Positions 27,024 through 36,390 are shown, counted from the first letter of the stretch. The stretch is 64,000 nucleotides of DNA from Fusibacter sp. 3D3 (GCF_001748365.1 NZ_BDHH01000006.1:124001-188000); one strand, 5' to 3'. Notes: generated by a model not told the origin, from the sequence alone. Numbers and translations are program-made.

Positions 27024-27902
27024 ATGAATGAAAGATATCAACTCAATAAAAATCTAGCACAAATGTTAAAGGGCGGCGTCATTATGGATGTCACCTCAGC
27101 GGCTGAAGCCAAAATCGCAGAAGAAGCTGGTGCTTGTGCAGTCATGGCACTGGAAAGAGTGCCCGCAGACATCCGAAAAGATGGCGGCGTTGCACGTGCC
27201 TCTGATCCTAAGATGATCAAAGAAATCCAAGCCGCTGTGTCTATTCCCGTCATGGCAAAAGTCCGTATCGGTCACTTCGTAGAAGCTCAAATTCTCGAAG
27301 CTCTTGAAGTCGATTATATCGATGAAAGTGAAGTTTTGACGCCTGCTGATCCCACTCTACACATCAATAAAAAGAACTTTAAAACCCCTTTTGTCTGTGG
27401 CGCTAAAAATTTAGGCGAGGCCCTCAGAAGAATCTCAGAAGGCGCTTCTATGATTCGCACTAAAGGTGAACCTGGCACAGGCGATGTCATCGAAGCTGTA
27501 AGACATATGCGTTTAATGACTTCTGAAATAAACCGCATTAAAAGCCTTGATAAAAATGCACTCTACCATGCTGCTAAAGAACTCATGGTTCCTATAGAAC
27601 TTTTAACCTATGTCCATGAAAACGGTTCACTTCCTGTGGTTAATTTTGCAGCAGGCGGTGTTGCTACGCCTGCTGATGCCGCTATGATGATGCAACTCGG
27701 ATGTGATGGTGTCTTTGTGGGGTCTGGCATTTTTAAGTCCGGTGATCCTCGAAAGAGAGCCGCAGCAATTGTCAAAGCAGTGACACACTATCAGGACGCC
27801 GTCATACTTGCCGAAATATCTGAAGACCTTGGCGAACCCATGGTAGGCATCAATGTTTATGAAATCTCGGCCAAAGATCGAATGTCTGAAAGAGGCTACT
27901 AA
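27024..27902 (+). CDS. pdxS: Pyridoxal 5'-phosphate synthase, PdxS (synthase) subunit
   Basis: A 292-residue (beta/alpha)8 enzyme that makes PLP from ribose 5-phosphate, glyceraldehyde 3-phosphate and ammonia. Family blocks are near-invariant: [56 protein letters not shown] (Schiff-base Lys), and the phosphate site [19 protein letters not shown]. The start has TTAGGAGG six bases upstream. It is followed after one base by pdxT, with which it forms the 12+12 synthase complex. Confidence 0.98.
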   Translation: MNERYQLNKNLAQMLKGGVIMDVTSAAEAKIAEEAGACAVMALERVPADIRKDGGVARASDPKMIKEIQAAVSIPVMAKVRIGHFVEAQILEALEVDYIDESEVLTPADPTLHINKKNFKTPFVCGAKNLGEALRRISEGASMIRTKGEPGTGDVIEAVRHMRLMTSEINRIKSLDKNALYHAAKELMVPIELLTYVHENGSLPVVNFAAGGVATPADAAMMMQLGCDGVFVGSGIFKSGDPRKRAAAIVKAVTHYQDAVILAEISEDLGEPMVGINVYEISAKDRMSERGY

Positions 27903-27903
27903 G

Positions 27904-28479
27904 ATGCTTACTATTGGCATTCTGGCACTTCAAGGTGCTTTTATAGAGCATTCAATGCCTATTGAACGGCTTGGACATCTCTCAAAAGAAATAAAACAGC
28001 CCAAGGACCTAGAAGGTATCGATGGCATTATACTCCCAGGTGGTGAAAGCACTACAATCTCTAGGCTCCTTGATTCAACTGGTTTAAGAGTCCCGATTCA
28101 GAATCTATTAACCGCTGGGCTCCCTTGCATGGGCACCTGTGCGGGCATGATTTTGCTTGCTAAATCTATTGAAGCAGATTCTGTGCCTACACTTGGCATG
28201 ATGAATATTGAGGTAAAGCGCAACGCATACGGGAGACAGCTTGGCAGTTTCACAAGAATGGAAGTCGTCGAAAAAATCTCTGATGCACCAATTCCACTGG
28301 TATTTATTAGAGCACCTTATGTCATAAAAGTTGCTGAAACTGTAGAAGTCCTACATCGAGTAGATCAGCATATTGTTGCTGTCAAAGAACAAAATTTATT
28401 AGCCCTTGCTTTTCATCCTGAACTCACTGATGATCTCACTTTTCACAAGTATTTTATAGAGATGATCCAACAAAATTAA
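27904..28479 (+). CDS. pdxT: Pyridoxal 5'-phosphate synthase glutaminase subunit PdxT
   Basis: A 191-residue class I glutaminase that feeds ammonia to PdxS. It shows IGILALQGAFIEH, GIILPGGESTTISRLL, the nucleophile Cys in GTCAGMILLAK, and the His/Glu pair in AFHPELTDD. The start one base after the pdxS stop is preferred over an in-frame upstream codon because it matches the family N terminus (MLTIGILALQG) and has AGAGG in the pdxS tail. The operon ends at a bidirectional terminator. Confidence 0.97.
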   Translation: MLTIGILALQGAFIEHSMPIERLGHLSKEIKQPKDLEGIDGIILPGGESTTISRLLDSTGLRVPIQNLLTAGLPCMGTCAGMILLAKSIEADSVPTLGMMNIEVKRNAYGRQLGSFTRMEVVEKISDAPIPLVFIRAPYVIKVAETVEVLHRVDQHIVAVKEQNLLALAFHPELTDDLTFHKYFIEMIQQN

Positions 28480-28485
28480 AAAAAG

Positions 28486-28524
28486 AAATCACGAACAATA
28501 AAATGGACATTGTTCGTGATTTTT
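28486..28524. terminator. Bidirectional terminator between pdxT and the YibE/F gene
   Basis: AAATCACGAACAAT and ATTGTTCGTGATTTTT form a 14-bp stem with T-runs on both strands. It separates two convergent genes and is immediately followed by the dispersed TTTTGACACTCT motif. Confidence 0.88.
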
Positions 28525-28530
28525 GACACT

Positions 28531-29700
28531 CTAGCTCTTGTGTTTAAATAAAAAAGCTGATGCAATCGCCGTAAGTGGAATTGTAAACAAAATACCAAAA
28601 CTCCCCACCAATGCTTGTAAAATTTCCACCACCACAAGTTCTCTGTTGAGCACATCAAGCAGGGAGGTGTTATATGAAATAAGCAAGAGTACAACACCAA
28701 GGGAACCTCCAATATAGGCTAAAACTAATGTATTGGCCATGGTGCCCATGATATCTCTCCCAATGTTAATGCCTGATGATAAAATCATTTTAAAAGTCAT
28801 TTTATCCGACTGTGATTTGACCTCATATAAAGAGGAAGCAATAGACATTGCAACATCCATAATGGCGCCAAGGGCACCAATGATAATTGCTGCAAATACA
28901 ATCGCCTTTAAATCAATCGGCTGGTCTTTATTGAGCAAGAGTAAAAATGCAGAATCTTCATCTACCATCCCTGTAAGTTTTAAAACATGATCCATGATCA
29001 TCGTTAGGCCACCTGCAACGAGTATACCTCCAAAACAGCCAATTCCAGCAACTAAGCTCTTCTTATTCAATCCACTAACCACTAAAAACGTCATCAAAAT
29101 AATGAATACACAGGTGAGAATCGACCAGTAGTATATATTTTTACCCGACAAAATTGCGGGAATAAACACAATAAAGATTGCAAGTCCAGTATAGATCAAA
29201 GAGATAATCGTTTGAAAGCCCTGCTGTCTACCAAATACGATGAGTAGCACCATAAAAGCCACTCCTAATAGCAAAAGCGCATCTGTTCTTACATATTCAC
29301 CCAGTGTCCATTCTGTGCCATAATCTTCATTTGGAATATTATAAAGTAAAACCGTATCGCCAACCTTAACGGGTTTTAATTGAACCACAGCATATGTGTT
29401 CAAATTTTGCTCGCCCTTTAATATCGACCCTTTGCGTTCGCCAGTCATCGCCTCAGCATTAAAAATAATTTCCTCAATGACTAAAGTTTCTGTTTCGCTC
29501 AGTGGATGCTCTTCCTTAAGACGATCCACAATTTCAGTAATTTTTGCCTTTTGTACCTCCGTATAATTTCTACCATCAAAGAGCGTCATCCCTTGAACTG
29601 CTATCTTATGACCTACAAAAATATAGAGAGTCGATAATATAATTGTAATTGCGATGACCCATCTTCTCTTTGCACTATCTGTTTTCATTTTATCTTTCAT
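28531..29700 (-). CDS. YibE/F-family multi-pass membrane protein
   Basis: 389 residues with an N-terminal helix (about 13-30), an extracytoplasmic domain (about 30-140), then seven to eight helices including LLGVAFMVLLIVFGRQQGFQ and GALGAIMDVAMSIASSLYEV, the YibE/F signature region. Streptococcal and lactococcal relatives are of unknown biochemical role. The start has AGGAG seven bases upstream. It stands as the last gene of a minus-strand run with DUF523 and C_GCAxxG_C_C genes; linkage to them may be incidental. Confidence 0.85.
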   Translation of the reverse strand: MKDKMKTDSAKRRWVIAITIILSTLYIFVGHKIAVQGMTLFDGRNYTEVQKAKITEIVDRLKEEHPLSETETLVIEEIIFNAEAMTGERKGSILKGEQNLNTYAVVQLKPVKVGDTVLLYNIPNEDYGTEWTLGEYVRTDALLLLGVAFMVLLIVFGRQQGFQTIISLIYTGLAIFIVFIPAILSGKNIYYWSILTCVFIILMTFLVVSGLNKKSLVAGIGCFGGILVAGGLTMIMDHVLKLTGMVDEDSAFLLLLNKDQPIDLKAIVFAAIIIGALGAIMDVAMSIASSLYEVKSQSDKMTFKMILSSGINIGRDIMGTMANTLVLAYIGGSLGVVLLLISYNTSLLDVLNRELVVVEILQALVGSFGILFTIPLTAIASAFLFKHKS

Positions 29701-29733
29701 CCTTTTCTCCTAAGGTCATTATAAAACAGACCT

Positions 29734-30660
29734 TTATGTCTTAGACTTTTGCTTTCTATTAATTATTGGAGATGCTCCAAATAAATAATCCGCTGACATC
29801 GCCCCAAGTTCCATTTTCAAGAGTTCTTCGGCAAGGTCCGTCATATTCCTAAGTTCTGTTGGTCTTTTAATACCTTCTATAGATTTGCCTGTATATTTTC
29901 TATAATGCGAGTAGTGTTTCCATAGTCTATTTTTAATTTTTTGTGGACTTGAAGGAAGGCGAAGTACATCCAGTATAGACTTTCTAATGGCTTCAAGACC
30001 ACCCATTTCAGCAACCGTAGAATCTGCTAGTGTTTTTCCAAGTGCTCTCGCCCATTTTTCATCTATCTCTTGGCATAAAAATTTGAGAACATGCCAAATA
30101 TTATAAAGATCTGCTTTTGTCTCTAACGGTTGCTTTTTTAGCCATAAGAAGGCAAGCATTCTTCTTCGCCAATCCCACCATTTAACCGGACTGGTTAATT
30201 CATCTGCCGGAATTAAGAAAAAGCCATTTTCAAGCAGTAAATGACCAAATACGCCAGGCGGTTTTCCAAGGCGTTTATTCTTAAGCGTTGTCCTATAAAC
30301 CCCACAGGAAGGACTACCTTCCATATAGATATACACAGAAACACCTGCACTAAGAAGTTGGTTTAAGCATGCTTCTGAGCTATTCATCAAAGCTTTGCTC
30401 AAATTTTTCCCCGATCCAGACATTACCTTTCCAGCGTTTTCCCAAACAGCACTTCCACTTTCACCTGTTATTTTAATGGCTTCTCTGGGCACCCCAAAAC
30501 CTGCATTTACTTCTGGACACACTGGGAACCAGACAAAACTAGAAGCATCTCTTCCAATCGCTTCGAGTTGATTCCATCCTTTTGCATTGTACCTGAACTT
30601 ACATCCATACATACAAGCACTAATGCCTACTTTAATGCGTTCTTCAAGATATACATCCAT
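29734..30660 (-). CDS. DUF523-family protein with an unrecognised C-terminal extension
   Basis: 308 residues. The first 160 are DUF523-like: VGISACMYGCKFRYNAKG, then VCPEVNAGFGVPREAIKI, and the SPSCGVYRTT motif. The last 140 or so (WWDWRRRMLAFLWLKKQP to the end) are helical and basic. In the well-known DUF523-DUF1722 fusions the second domain looks different, so this may be a diverged DUF1722 or something else. The function is unknown; the cysteines in SACMYGC and SPSCG suggest redox or metal chemistry. Start has AAAGGAG upstream. Twenty-three bases separate it from the C_GCAxxG_C_C gene. Confidence 0.7.
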   Translation of the reverse strand: MDVYLEERIKVGISACMYGCKFRYNAKGWNQLEAIGRDASSFVWFPVCPEVNAGFGVPREAIKITGESGSAVWENAGKVMSGSGKNLSKALMNSSEACLNQLLSAGVSVYIYMEGSPSCGVYRTTLKNKRLGKPPGVFGHLLLENGFFLIPADELTSPVKWWDWRRRMLAFLWLKKQPLETKADLYNIWHVLKFLCQEIDEKWARALGKTLADSTVAEMGGLEAIRKSILDVLRLPSSPQKIKNRLWKHYSHYRKYTGKSIEGIKRPTELRNMTDLAEELLKMELGAMSADYLFGASPIINRKQKSKT

Positions 30661-30683
30661 AAGTTACACTCCTTTCTTAGAAA

Positions 30684-31091
30684 TTAGAGCCGTTTATTTT
30701 CTTGCATAACTTTATCTAAAACTTCTGCGGCTTTAACGATGACATGCACACACCCTTCTGCTTCAGTTCTATAAGCCAGTTTAAGCGGTGCACACATAAT
30801 GCTCTGCATTTTCTTTTCATATTCAGAAATGAACGATTGGACAATCGGTTTCAGATCATCTGACTGGTGAGCTACTGTTTCCGTAACTTTAAGCCCTAAC
30901 ACCATAATAGAGGCCGTGACTGCACCGCATGCATTTTCTGTCATCATACCACCACCAAATCCAGATGCTATTTTTAATACTTCATTTGGAAGGCCTAAAG
31001 AATAAACCTTATTCGCACCGTATAAAATTTTTTCAGCACAATTGTAATCTTCTGCCTCGCCAAATCCTTGTTCTATCAAATTTTTAAGCAT
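30684..31091 (-). CDS. C_GCAxxG_C_C-family redox protein
   Basis: 135 residues with the family's cysteine pattern: DYNCAEKIL, a GFGGGM loop, CGAVTASIMVLG (the GCAxxG-like core), then IMCAPL and EGCVHVIVKA toward the C terminus. It is probably a small cytosolic iron-sulfur or thiol redox protein; no activity is established. The ATG at 31091 is chosen because AGGAG is seven bases upstream; a GTG two codons earlier is too close to that site. It follows ftsX by ten bases and precedes the DUF523 gene. Confidence 0.83.
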   Translation of the reverse strand: MLKNLIEQGFGEAEDYNCAEKILYGANKVYSLGLPNEVLKIASGFGGGMMTENACGAVTASIMVLGLKVTETVAHQSDDLKPIVQSFISEYEKKMQSIMCAPLKLAYRTEAEGCVHVIVKAAEVLDKVMQENKRL

Positions 31092-31101
31092 ATGCACTCT
31101 C

Positions 31102-31989
31102 CTATTTTTCTTTTACTGAATACCAGCCAAACAGACTACCGACAATACCAAGTCCTAAAGCCACAAGGATTAATAGTCCACTGGAAATACTGATCAACTT
31201 ACTCATTTCAGGCATGGGCACAAACGGTAACGGTGAATCCATCTTCGAATACAGAATTTTAATACATTGTATATTGACAACCATTGCAATTAGACCACTT
31301 GAAAGTGTGATCCAGAGTCCCTCTATCAAATAGGGAATCATCATAAACGCAGTAGGCGCTCCCAATAAAGTCATCGTTGTAATCTGCTCTCTGTTATTAT
31401 AAATCCCTTGACGAATGATATGGCCTGTGAGTACCACTGTGGAAATGCCCATCGCGATACTCACAAAGGCAAAAGCAAAAGTAACCACATGAATAAAGCG
31501 TCTTACACCAGTGAGGATATCTATATTATCTCTTACGGTGTCCACATTTTCAAGAGTCCTTATATGCGCTGTGATGCTCTCAACTCGGTTTAAATCTATC
31601 TCTATTTCTAAAAACGCTAAAAAGGGATTCGTTTCTAAGTAATTCAATACGGTTGCATCATCTCCAAGCACAGATTTCATGCGCTCATATGCTTCAGTGA
31701 CAGAAATTTCTTGAACTGATTTTACGCCTTCTATCACTTTTATAGCATCAATCAATTGCAAGCGCGCATCACTTGATAGATTTTCGTCATAATAAACACT
31801 GATCTCCGCTTGCTCAGAGAGGGCACTTGCAAAGGTATTGCCCACTTCACGACTGGATGCCAACACTGAAAAAATAAAAAAAATCAGTGTAAGACTTAAA
31901 ATAGAAAGTAAGTTGGATACTTTGTTGGTTTTAAAAATGGTGATTGCTTCTTTAATAAAATAATGTAATCGCTCAATCTGCCTACTCAT
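31102..31989 (-). CDS. ftsX: Cell-division ABC permease FtsX
   Basis: 295 residues with the FtsX topology: one helix near 24-45, an extracellular loop of about 115 residues (AEISVYYDENLSSDAR to about 160), then three helices near 170-290. With FtsE it transmits cytoplasmic ATP hydrolysis to an extracellular cell-wall hydrolase regulator. It overlaps ftsE by eight bases and has GGGAG upstream. The gene for a secreted coiled-coil protein lies immediately upstream of ftsE. Confidence 0.93.
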   Translation of the reverse strand: MSRQIERLHYFIKEAITIFKTNKVSNLLSILSLTLIFFIFSVLASSREVGNTFASALSEQAEISVYYDENLSSDARLQLIDAIKVIEGVKSVQEISVTEAYERMKSVLGDDATVLNYLETNPFLAFLEIEIDLNRVESITAHIRTLENVDTVRDNIDILTGVRRFIHVVTFAFAFVSIAMGISTVVLTGHIIRQGIYNNREQITTMTLLGAPTAFMMIPYLIEGLWITLSSGLIAMVVNIQCIKILYSKMDSPLPFVPMPEMSKLISISSGLLILVALGLGIVGSLFGWYSVKEK

Positions 31990-32659
31990 AGCACTTTTTC
32001 TCCCACAATAACTGACCTTGATTCATGGTGATAAGATGATGCCGTTCCCTAGTCTCAATAAGATGTGTCGCATGTGTGGTAATCAACACCGTCGTTTCTT
32101 CATCTTTAAAGGACGTTAAAAGCTCCAAAATATTGATTGCATTTGCATGGTCTAAATTTCCTGTAGGTTCATCGGCAATAATAAGTTTTGGATTTCTAGC
32201 CACTGCCCGAGCAATAGCGACCCTCTGAGATTCACCCCAAGACAAATGGTCTACATCTGAATGAATTTTATGTTCTAAGCCTACTCTAACCAGTGCCTTT
32301 TCTGATTGGTCACGCATTTCCTTTAAATTATAATTAAGAAATCGCATACCCATCATCACATTTTCCAGTGTCGTTCGGCCCTCTAATAATCTAAATTCTT
32401 GAAAAACTGGACCAATAGATTGCCTAATCTTTTGAATGTTGGAGGCGTGTACTTTCTCTCCCAAGATAGACAACTCCCCCTGAGAAGGTTGTTCAATTCC
32501 CATAAAGAGCTTTAATAAACTTGTTTTCCCAGATCCACTTGGGCCCACTATAAAAACAATCTCTCCTTTATCACACTCGAAGCCAATATCTTTGAGCGCA
32601 ATATTGCCATTGGGATATTTTAATGTAATATTTTTTGCTTGAATAACTGACTGATTCAT
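31982..32659 (-). CDS. ftsE: Cell-division ABC ATPase FtsE
   Basis: A 225-residue ATPase with Walker A GPSGSGKTSL, an LSWGESQRVAIARA signature (one change from the common LSGGEQ), Walker B LIIADEPTGNLD and switch His in TTHATHL. FtsE-specific wording includes NIQKIRQSIGPVFQEFRLL. The start has AGGGAGG upstream, nine bases from the stop of the coiled-coil gene. It works with FtsX at the division septum or in wall elongation. Confidence 0.93.
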   Translation of the reverse strand: MNQSVIQAKNITLKYPNGNIALKDIGFECDKGEIVFIVGPSGSGKTSLLKLFMGIEQPSQGELSILGEKVHASNIQKIRQSIGPVFQEFRLLEGRTTLENVMMGMRFLNYNLKEMRDQSEKALVRVGLEHKIHSDVDHLSWGESQRVAIARAVARNPKLIIADEPTGNLDHANAINILELLTSFKDEETTVLITTHATHLIETRERHHLITMNQGQLLWEKKCYE

Positions 32660-32668
32660 ATGCCTCCC

Positions 32669-33769
32669 TTAAAACAATCCTGATTTTACATAGAGTTCTA
32701 AAATATTTTCTTTTAAAGTTACAGTATCGATCTTATAACCTTCAAGTAAATAGGTTAAATCTATCGACATGTAACCTTCGCTAAAGAGTTCATCCATTGA
32801 ATCTTGTTCAAGTGGCAAACCATAAAAAGTGCCCTCAGTAACTATAAACTTCAAAATGTGACCTTCCACAATTTCAAAATGTCCTAAAAGGTTTATTTTT
32901 TTTTCTGGAATACTGAGGCTCATGAGGTCTGTGTGAAACTCAAATACTAATTTTGGCAACTCCGTTTGATGTGCCAATATCCCGTTAAAAACAGATTCTT
33001 CTAGTCTGCCCTTAACCCCTTTTAAAGAAAATTCTAAGTCAATTGCATCATAAGGCAAACCATCGGATACCACTAGCCTAGAAAACGCATCAACAGTTTC
33101 TCGAAATAAAGGTTTTAAGGTATTCCAAGTCTCCTGTACCTCTGTGAGATACGCCTCATATTGAACGCGTTCTGTTTTTAAATTTTCAAGAGAAGCCTCA
33201 AGAGTAGCTTTTGTCTCCATTTTATTCTGAATCGTCATTTTTAGATCAAACTCACTCTGTTCGAGTGCCTGTAAGTCTTTTGCCTTATTCTGTTTTGCTG
33301 TATCCAGACTTTTTTTACGCGCTTCTATTTCATCCATAAGCTTCTTATTGCTATTTGTATAATCTCTCAATATATTTAATTTTTGAACAAAGGTCTTTAC
33401 GCTATCTGAGCTAAAAACAAGCTCAAAATAACTATTTGCGCCTCTCTTTTGATAATCTTTAAGCGTTTCACCGAGTTTTATGAGCATCTCTTGATAGGCT
33501 TTGTTATGAGTTTCTATGGTCACCTCCATTGCTTTTATTTCTATCTTTATATGCTCTATGTCTTGATTTAACTGATCTTCTTTGAGCGTTAAATTATCAA
33601 TTTCTTGTGACAACAAGAAAAGTTGTTCTAAAACATTTTTTTCGTCACTTGAAATGCCATTGAGTTTACTTTCAGCCTCTTCTACTATAACTTCTGGCTC
33701 TGAATAACCCATAAACATTTGCATCCATAGAATCAATACTATTATAAGACAAATTGTACTTTTGCGCAT
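32669..33769 (-). CDS. Secreted coiled-coil protein, probable FtsEX partner without a hydrolase domain
   Basis: 366 residues with an N-terminal signal or anchor segment (about 3-20). Two long coiled-coil stretches follow, near 40-110 (LTLKEDQLNQDIEHIKIEIK) and 130-215 (IEARKKSLDTAKQNKAKDLQ). The pattern recalls the regulatory coiled coil of EnvC/PcsB/CwlO, including ANSYFELVFSSDSVKTFVQK, common in that family. The C-terminal 150 residues are a beta-rich domain I do not recognise; no M23, CHAP or NlpC motif is present. Nine bases upstream of ftsE, it is probably the extracellular effector of FtsEX. Confidence 0.72.
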   Translation of the reverse strand: MRKSTICLIIVLILWMQMFMGYSEPEVIVEEAESKLNGISSDEKNVLEQLFLLSQEIDNLTLKEDQLNQDIEHIKIEIKAMEVTIETHNKAYQEMLIKLGETLKDYQKRGANSYFELVFSSDSVKTFVQKLNILRDYTNSNKKLMDEIEARKKSLDTAKQNKAKDLQALEQSEFDLKMTIQNKMETKATLEASLENLKTERVQYEAYLTEVQETWNTLKPLFRETVDAFSRLVVSDGLPYDAIDLEFSLKGVKGRLEESVFNGILAHQTELPKLVFEFHTDLMSLSIPEKKINLLGHFEIVEGHILKFIVTEGTFYGLPLEQDSMDELFSEGYMSIDLTYLLEGYKIDTVTLKENILELYVKSGLF

Positions 33770-33815
33770 CCTACCACACTCTCAAAATATTATTTGCTGA
33801 TGACTTTTGATGGAG

Positions 33816-33856
33816 AAAAAGATACAGCTCAACTCATATGAGTTGAATTGTATCTT
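33816..33856. terminator. Terminator after the SIMPL-domain gene
   Basis: GATACAGCTCAACTCAT pairs with ATGAGTTGAATTGTATC, a long near-perfect palindrome. On the minus strand it is followed by TTTTT, ending the SIMPL transcript before the coiled-coil-ftsEX operon. Confidence 0.78.
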
Positions 33857-33885
33857 CTAGTATTCATCATTGGTTATTGTGTTTG

Positions 33886-34623
33886 CTATTTCACTTCAAA
33901 TTCACACGTTACAACAGATGTTATTTCCTTCTCGTATGATCCCGTATCATTTATACCGTAATCATCCACTTCGTTGGAATAAAGTGGTGTAATTTGAAAA
34001 ACACCTACTCTAGCAGATTGAAGCATCCCAATTTTATTTCCAGTGACAGTCACCATCGCTTCAGCTCTTGCCTTAGAATCTTCTGTTGCAAGCCCAATCA
34101 TCTCAATTTTCAAATCTGCCAATTTAGAATAAAAATACTGCGGATTATTTGAGGTGAAATTGACGCCATCCTCAATCAATTCAGTCGAATTTCTACCAAT
34201 CTCAGCAACTTCAAGCACACGTGTTGAATTGATATTAACGGTTTGAGATAGATTATAACTGTCTACAATGTTGGTATAGACACCATTATCCAAAATTCGG
34301 TTACGCGTAAATGTATTCACTGAAGAAAAAGTAATTTCCTCTGGCTTAATACCTTTTGCTTCAAAATATTTTTTGACAGTTTCAGCATTTTCTTTTAAAA
34401 TTGCATATCCAGATGTCATATCGGCAGCATCCACACTGAAGGAGCCTTCCCAAACGATTACATCTGATTGTATTACTTTTTTCGCCGAACCTGTTACTGA
34501 TAAAGCATTGGACTCACTTTTTATACTTTTGACACCTTCAACTGCCATATAAGCTGATAATACTAATCCTAAACTTAAGATAATGGATATGACAATTAAC
34601 GTTATTCCATTGATTTTTTGCAT
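33886..34623 (-). CDS. SIMPL-domain (DUF541) exported protein
   Basis: 245 residues with an N-terminal membrane anchor or signal segment (about 7-28, ITLIVISIILSLGLVLSAYM) and a SIMPL domain from about 40 to the end: ALSVTGSAKKVIQSDVIVWE near the start, and DSKARAEAMVTVTGNKIG near the C terminus. Such proteins are envelope-associated with no firm biochemical role; some relatives counter oxidative damage. Start has AGGAGGGC upstream. It lies 12 bases after the FMN enzyme gene, probably co-transcribed. Confidence 0.82.
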   Translation of the reverse strand: MQKINGITLIVISIILSLGLVLSAYMAVEGVKSIKSESNALSVTGSAKKVIQSDVIVWEGSFSVDAADMTSGYAILKENAETVKKYFEAKGIKPEEITFSSVNTFTRNRILDNGVYTNIVDSYNLSQTVNINSTRVLEVAEIGRNSTELIEDGVNFTSNNPQYFYSKLADLKIEMIGLATEDSKARAEAMVTVTGNKIGMLQSARVGVFQITPLYSNEVDDYGINDTGSYEKEITSVVTCEFEVK

Positions 34624-34635
34624 AATGCCCTCCTC

Positions 34636-35658
34636 TTATAAAGTACATTTAATCTTCGATTTTGTAATGTCCTTTAAGGATTCACACCCAGTCATAATCA
34701 TTGCATTTTCTAGTTCTTCCCTGATTTTGTTAACATAAAGTGACACACCGGATTCACCACCACCAAAGACTGCAGTGACAAAAGGTCTGGCTATAATCAC
34801 CGCGTCTGCACCAATCGCCAGAGCTTTAAATACATCAATTCCAGATCTAAAACCACCGTCTATGATAATTTTAATTTGACCTTTAACCGCCTCCACAATA
34901 TCGTCGAGAACAGATATCGTAGAAGGTGTCTCATCAAGAACTCTTCCGCCATGATTGGATACAACGATCGCATATGCGCCCGCATCTACTGCTTTTCTCG
35001 CACCTTCAACAGTCATAATACCCTTAATCACAAAAGGCAATTTTGTGCTCGAAATAATAGACTTGAGCATCTCCACCGTCATGGGTGAAACCGGTTTTCC
35101 CTGCGCCGCTAAAATTGACAAACCCGCAGCATCAATATCCATTGCCACTGCAATTGCATTTGCCCGTTCAGCCAATCTAATTTTCTCTATAACCTCCTCT
35201 TTTCTCCAAGGTTTAATTGTTGGTATACCGTGACCGCCTAATGCCTTCGTGGCATCTACCGTCCCGATATAAACCTCATCTTTTACGCCATCACCTGTGA
35301 ACGCAATACTTCCAGCTGCTTTACACCCTTTGAGTAAGGCTTCTGAGAAGGTCATGTCATCATATAAATCACTATAATGCATTTGTACAGCACCTATTGG
35401 CCCTGCAAAAACAGGCAAATCAAATTCAAAATCAAATAATGTCTTCTTAGTACAAATCTCCATTTTATCGTGAATTGTATCCATATGAAGCCATATTTTT
35501 TTCAGATCACTGTAATTGCGGATAAAACCAAGTCCAGTGCTTTTACCTCCTGGTCCGGGAATTCTGCCTTTACAAGCAATACCGTTGCATTCAGGACACA
35601 CTTTGCAATGTGGCCCAATAACCTCTTTTGCATTTTTTATGAGTTCTTGATAATTCAT
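34636..35658 (-). CDS. FMN-dependent alpha-hydroxy-acid dehydrogenase-family protein
   Basis: A 340-residue TIM-barrel flavoprotein related to lactate/glycolate oxidases. FMN-site blocks include KLPFVIKGIMTVEGARKAVD and the catalytic-His region VVSNHGGRVLDETPST, with IIIDGGFRSGIDVFKALAIG binding phosphate. An N-terminal cysteine cluster (CKVCPECNGIACKGR), shared with clostridial relatives, is unusual for the classic oxidases and may bind a cluster or metal. In an anaerobe it probably acts as a dehydrogenase; the substrate is unknown. The ATG at 35658 has AGGAG six bases upstream. Confidence 0.85.
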   Translation of the reverse strand: MNYQELIKNAKEVIGPHCKVCPECNGIACKGRIPGPGGKSTGLGFIRNYSDLKKIWLHMDTIHDKMEICTKKTLFDFEFDLPVFAGPIGAVQMHYSDLYDDMTFSEALLKGCKAAGSIAFTGDGVKDEVYIGTVDATKALGGHGIPTIKPWRKEEVIEKIRLAERANAIAVAMDIDAAGLSILAAQGKPVSPMTVEMLKSIISSTKLPFVIKGIMTVEGARKAVDAGAYAIVVSNHGGRVLDETPSTISVLDDIVEAVKGQIKIIIDGGFRSGIDVFKALAIGADAVIIARPFVTAVFGGGESGVSLYVNKIREELENAMIMTGCESLKDITKSKIKCTL

Positions 35659-35697
35659 CACACACTCCTATTATACACCTTAATTATTAAAATCTGC

Positions 35698-36390
35698 TTA
35701 AAGTTCAAAAGAAACACTCAAACATTTTCCAATCACACTAAATGCTCTCTGATCCACGATTTCAGCTTCTGTAGCACCACCTTGAATCAGAGAAAATTCA
35801 CGATTATTGATTTTCATCACTTGTCTGATGATGCGTTTATTTTGATATTCTAATAAATAGATCCCATTTTTATTCACTTCATGCGCTTCCAACACAAAAA
35901 CGAGATCATTCATTTTGATTCTCAACCCACTTACTTGATTATTGGTCACTTTGACATATAGCAATTTTTCACCATTATAGCCCTCAACCTTATTGTCTAT
36001 AACGGGATGTTCCTTATAACCAATAGTTTCCCATCTTACGAGATCATAAATCGGTACTCTTTTCACAATTCCAGATAGGGCATCTTGCCATTGACCTGTG
36101 GGCGTGATATGAATCTTCCCTTTGCTCTGTTCCTGTGTATTTACTATTTTTTTGGTTTCCAAAGGACTTTTTACAGGCTCTGATTTCACCTCTAAATCAG
36201 GATCAATAAATTCAATTTTCTCTCCTAAAGAAGACAGAATTTGATCTGCAATTTTTTCGTTGATTACTTTTTTTCCAGATTCAACTTGCAATAAATAGCT
36301 CAGCGCAACGCCACTTTTTTGTGCCAATTCCTTTTCAGTTAACTTTGCAGCGATTCTCGCATTTTTTATTTTTTCTGCTAATCGATTCAT
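35698..36390 (-). CDS. XRE-family regulator with an S24-like C-terminal domain
   Basis: 230 residues. An XRE helix-turn-helix occupies about 1-60 (AKLTEKELAQKSGVALSYLL, QVESGKK). A linker follows, then about 110-225 resembles the LexA/CI S24 beta fold (VSGLRIKMNDLVFVLEAHEV, NGIYLLEY). The usual catalytic Ser-Met-x-Pro and Lys are not visible, so self-cleavage is unlikely. No phage genes adjoin it. It lies 40 bases upstream of the FMN enzyme gene on the same strand and may regulate that gene. Start has GAGGTGAG upstream. Confidence 0.72.
   Translation of the reverse strand: MNRLAEKIKNARIAAKLTEKELAQKSGVALSYLLQVESGKKVINEKIADQILSSLGEKIEFIDPDLEVKSEPVKSPLETKKIVNTQEQSKGKIHITPTGQWQDALSGIVKRVPIYDLVRWETIGYKEHPVIDNKVEGYNGEKLLYVKVTNNQVSGLRIKMNDLVFVLEAHEVNKNGIYLLEYQNKRIIRQVMKINNREFSLIQGGATEAEIVDQRAFSVIGKCLSVSFEL

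Noticed and set aside
35698-36390. Prophage repressor marking a phage region
   Set aside because: No phage structural, integrase or lysis genes adjoin it, and the S24-like domain lacks a visible catalytic dyad.
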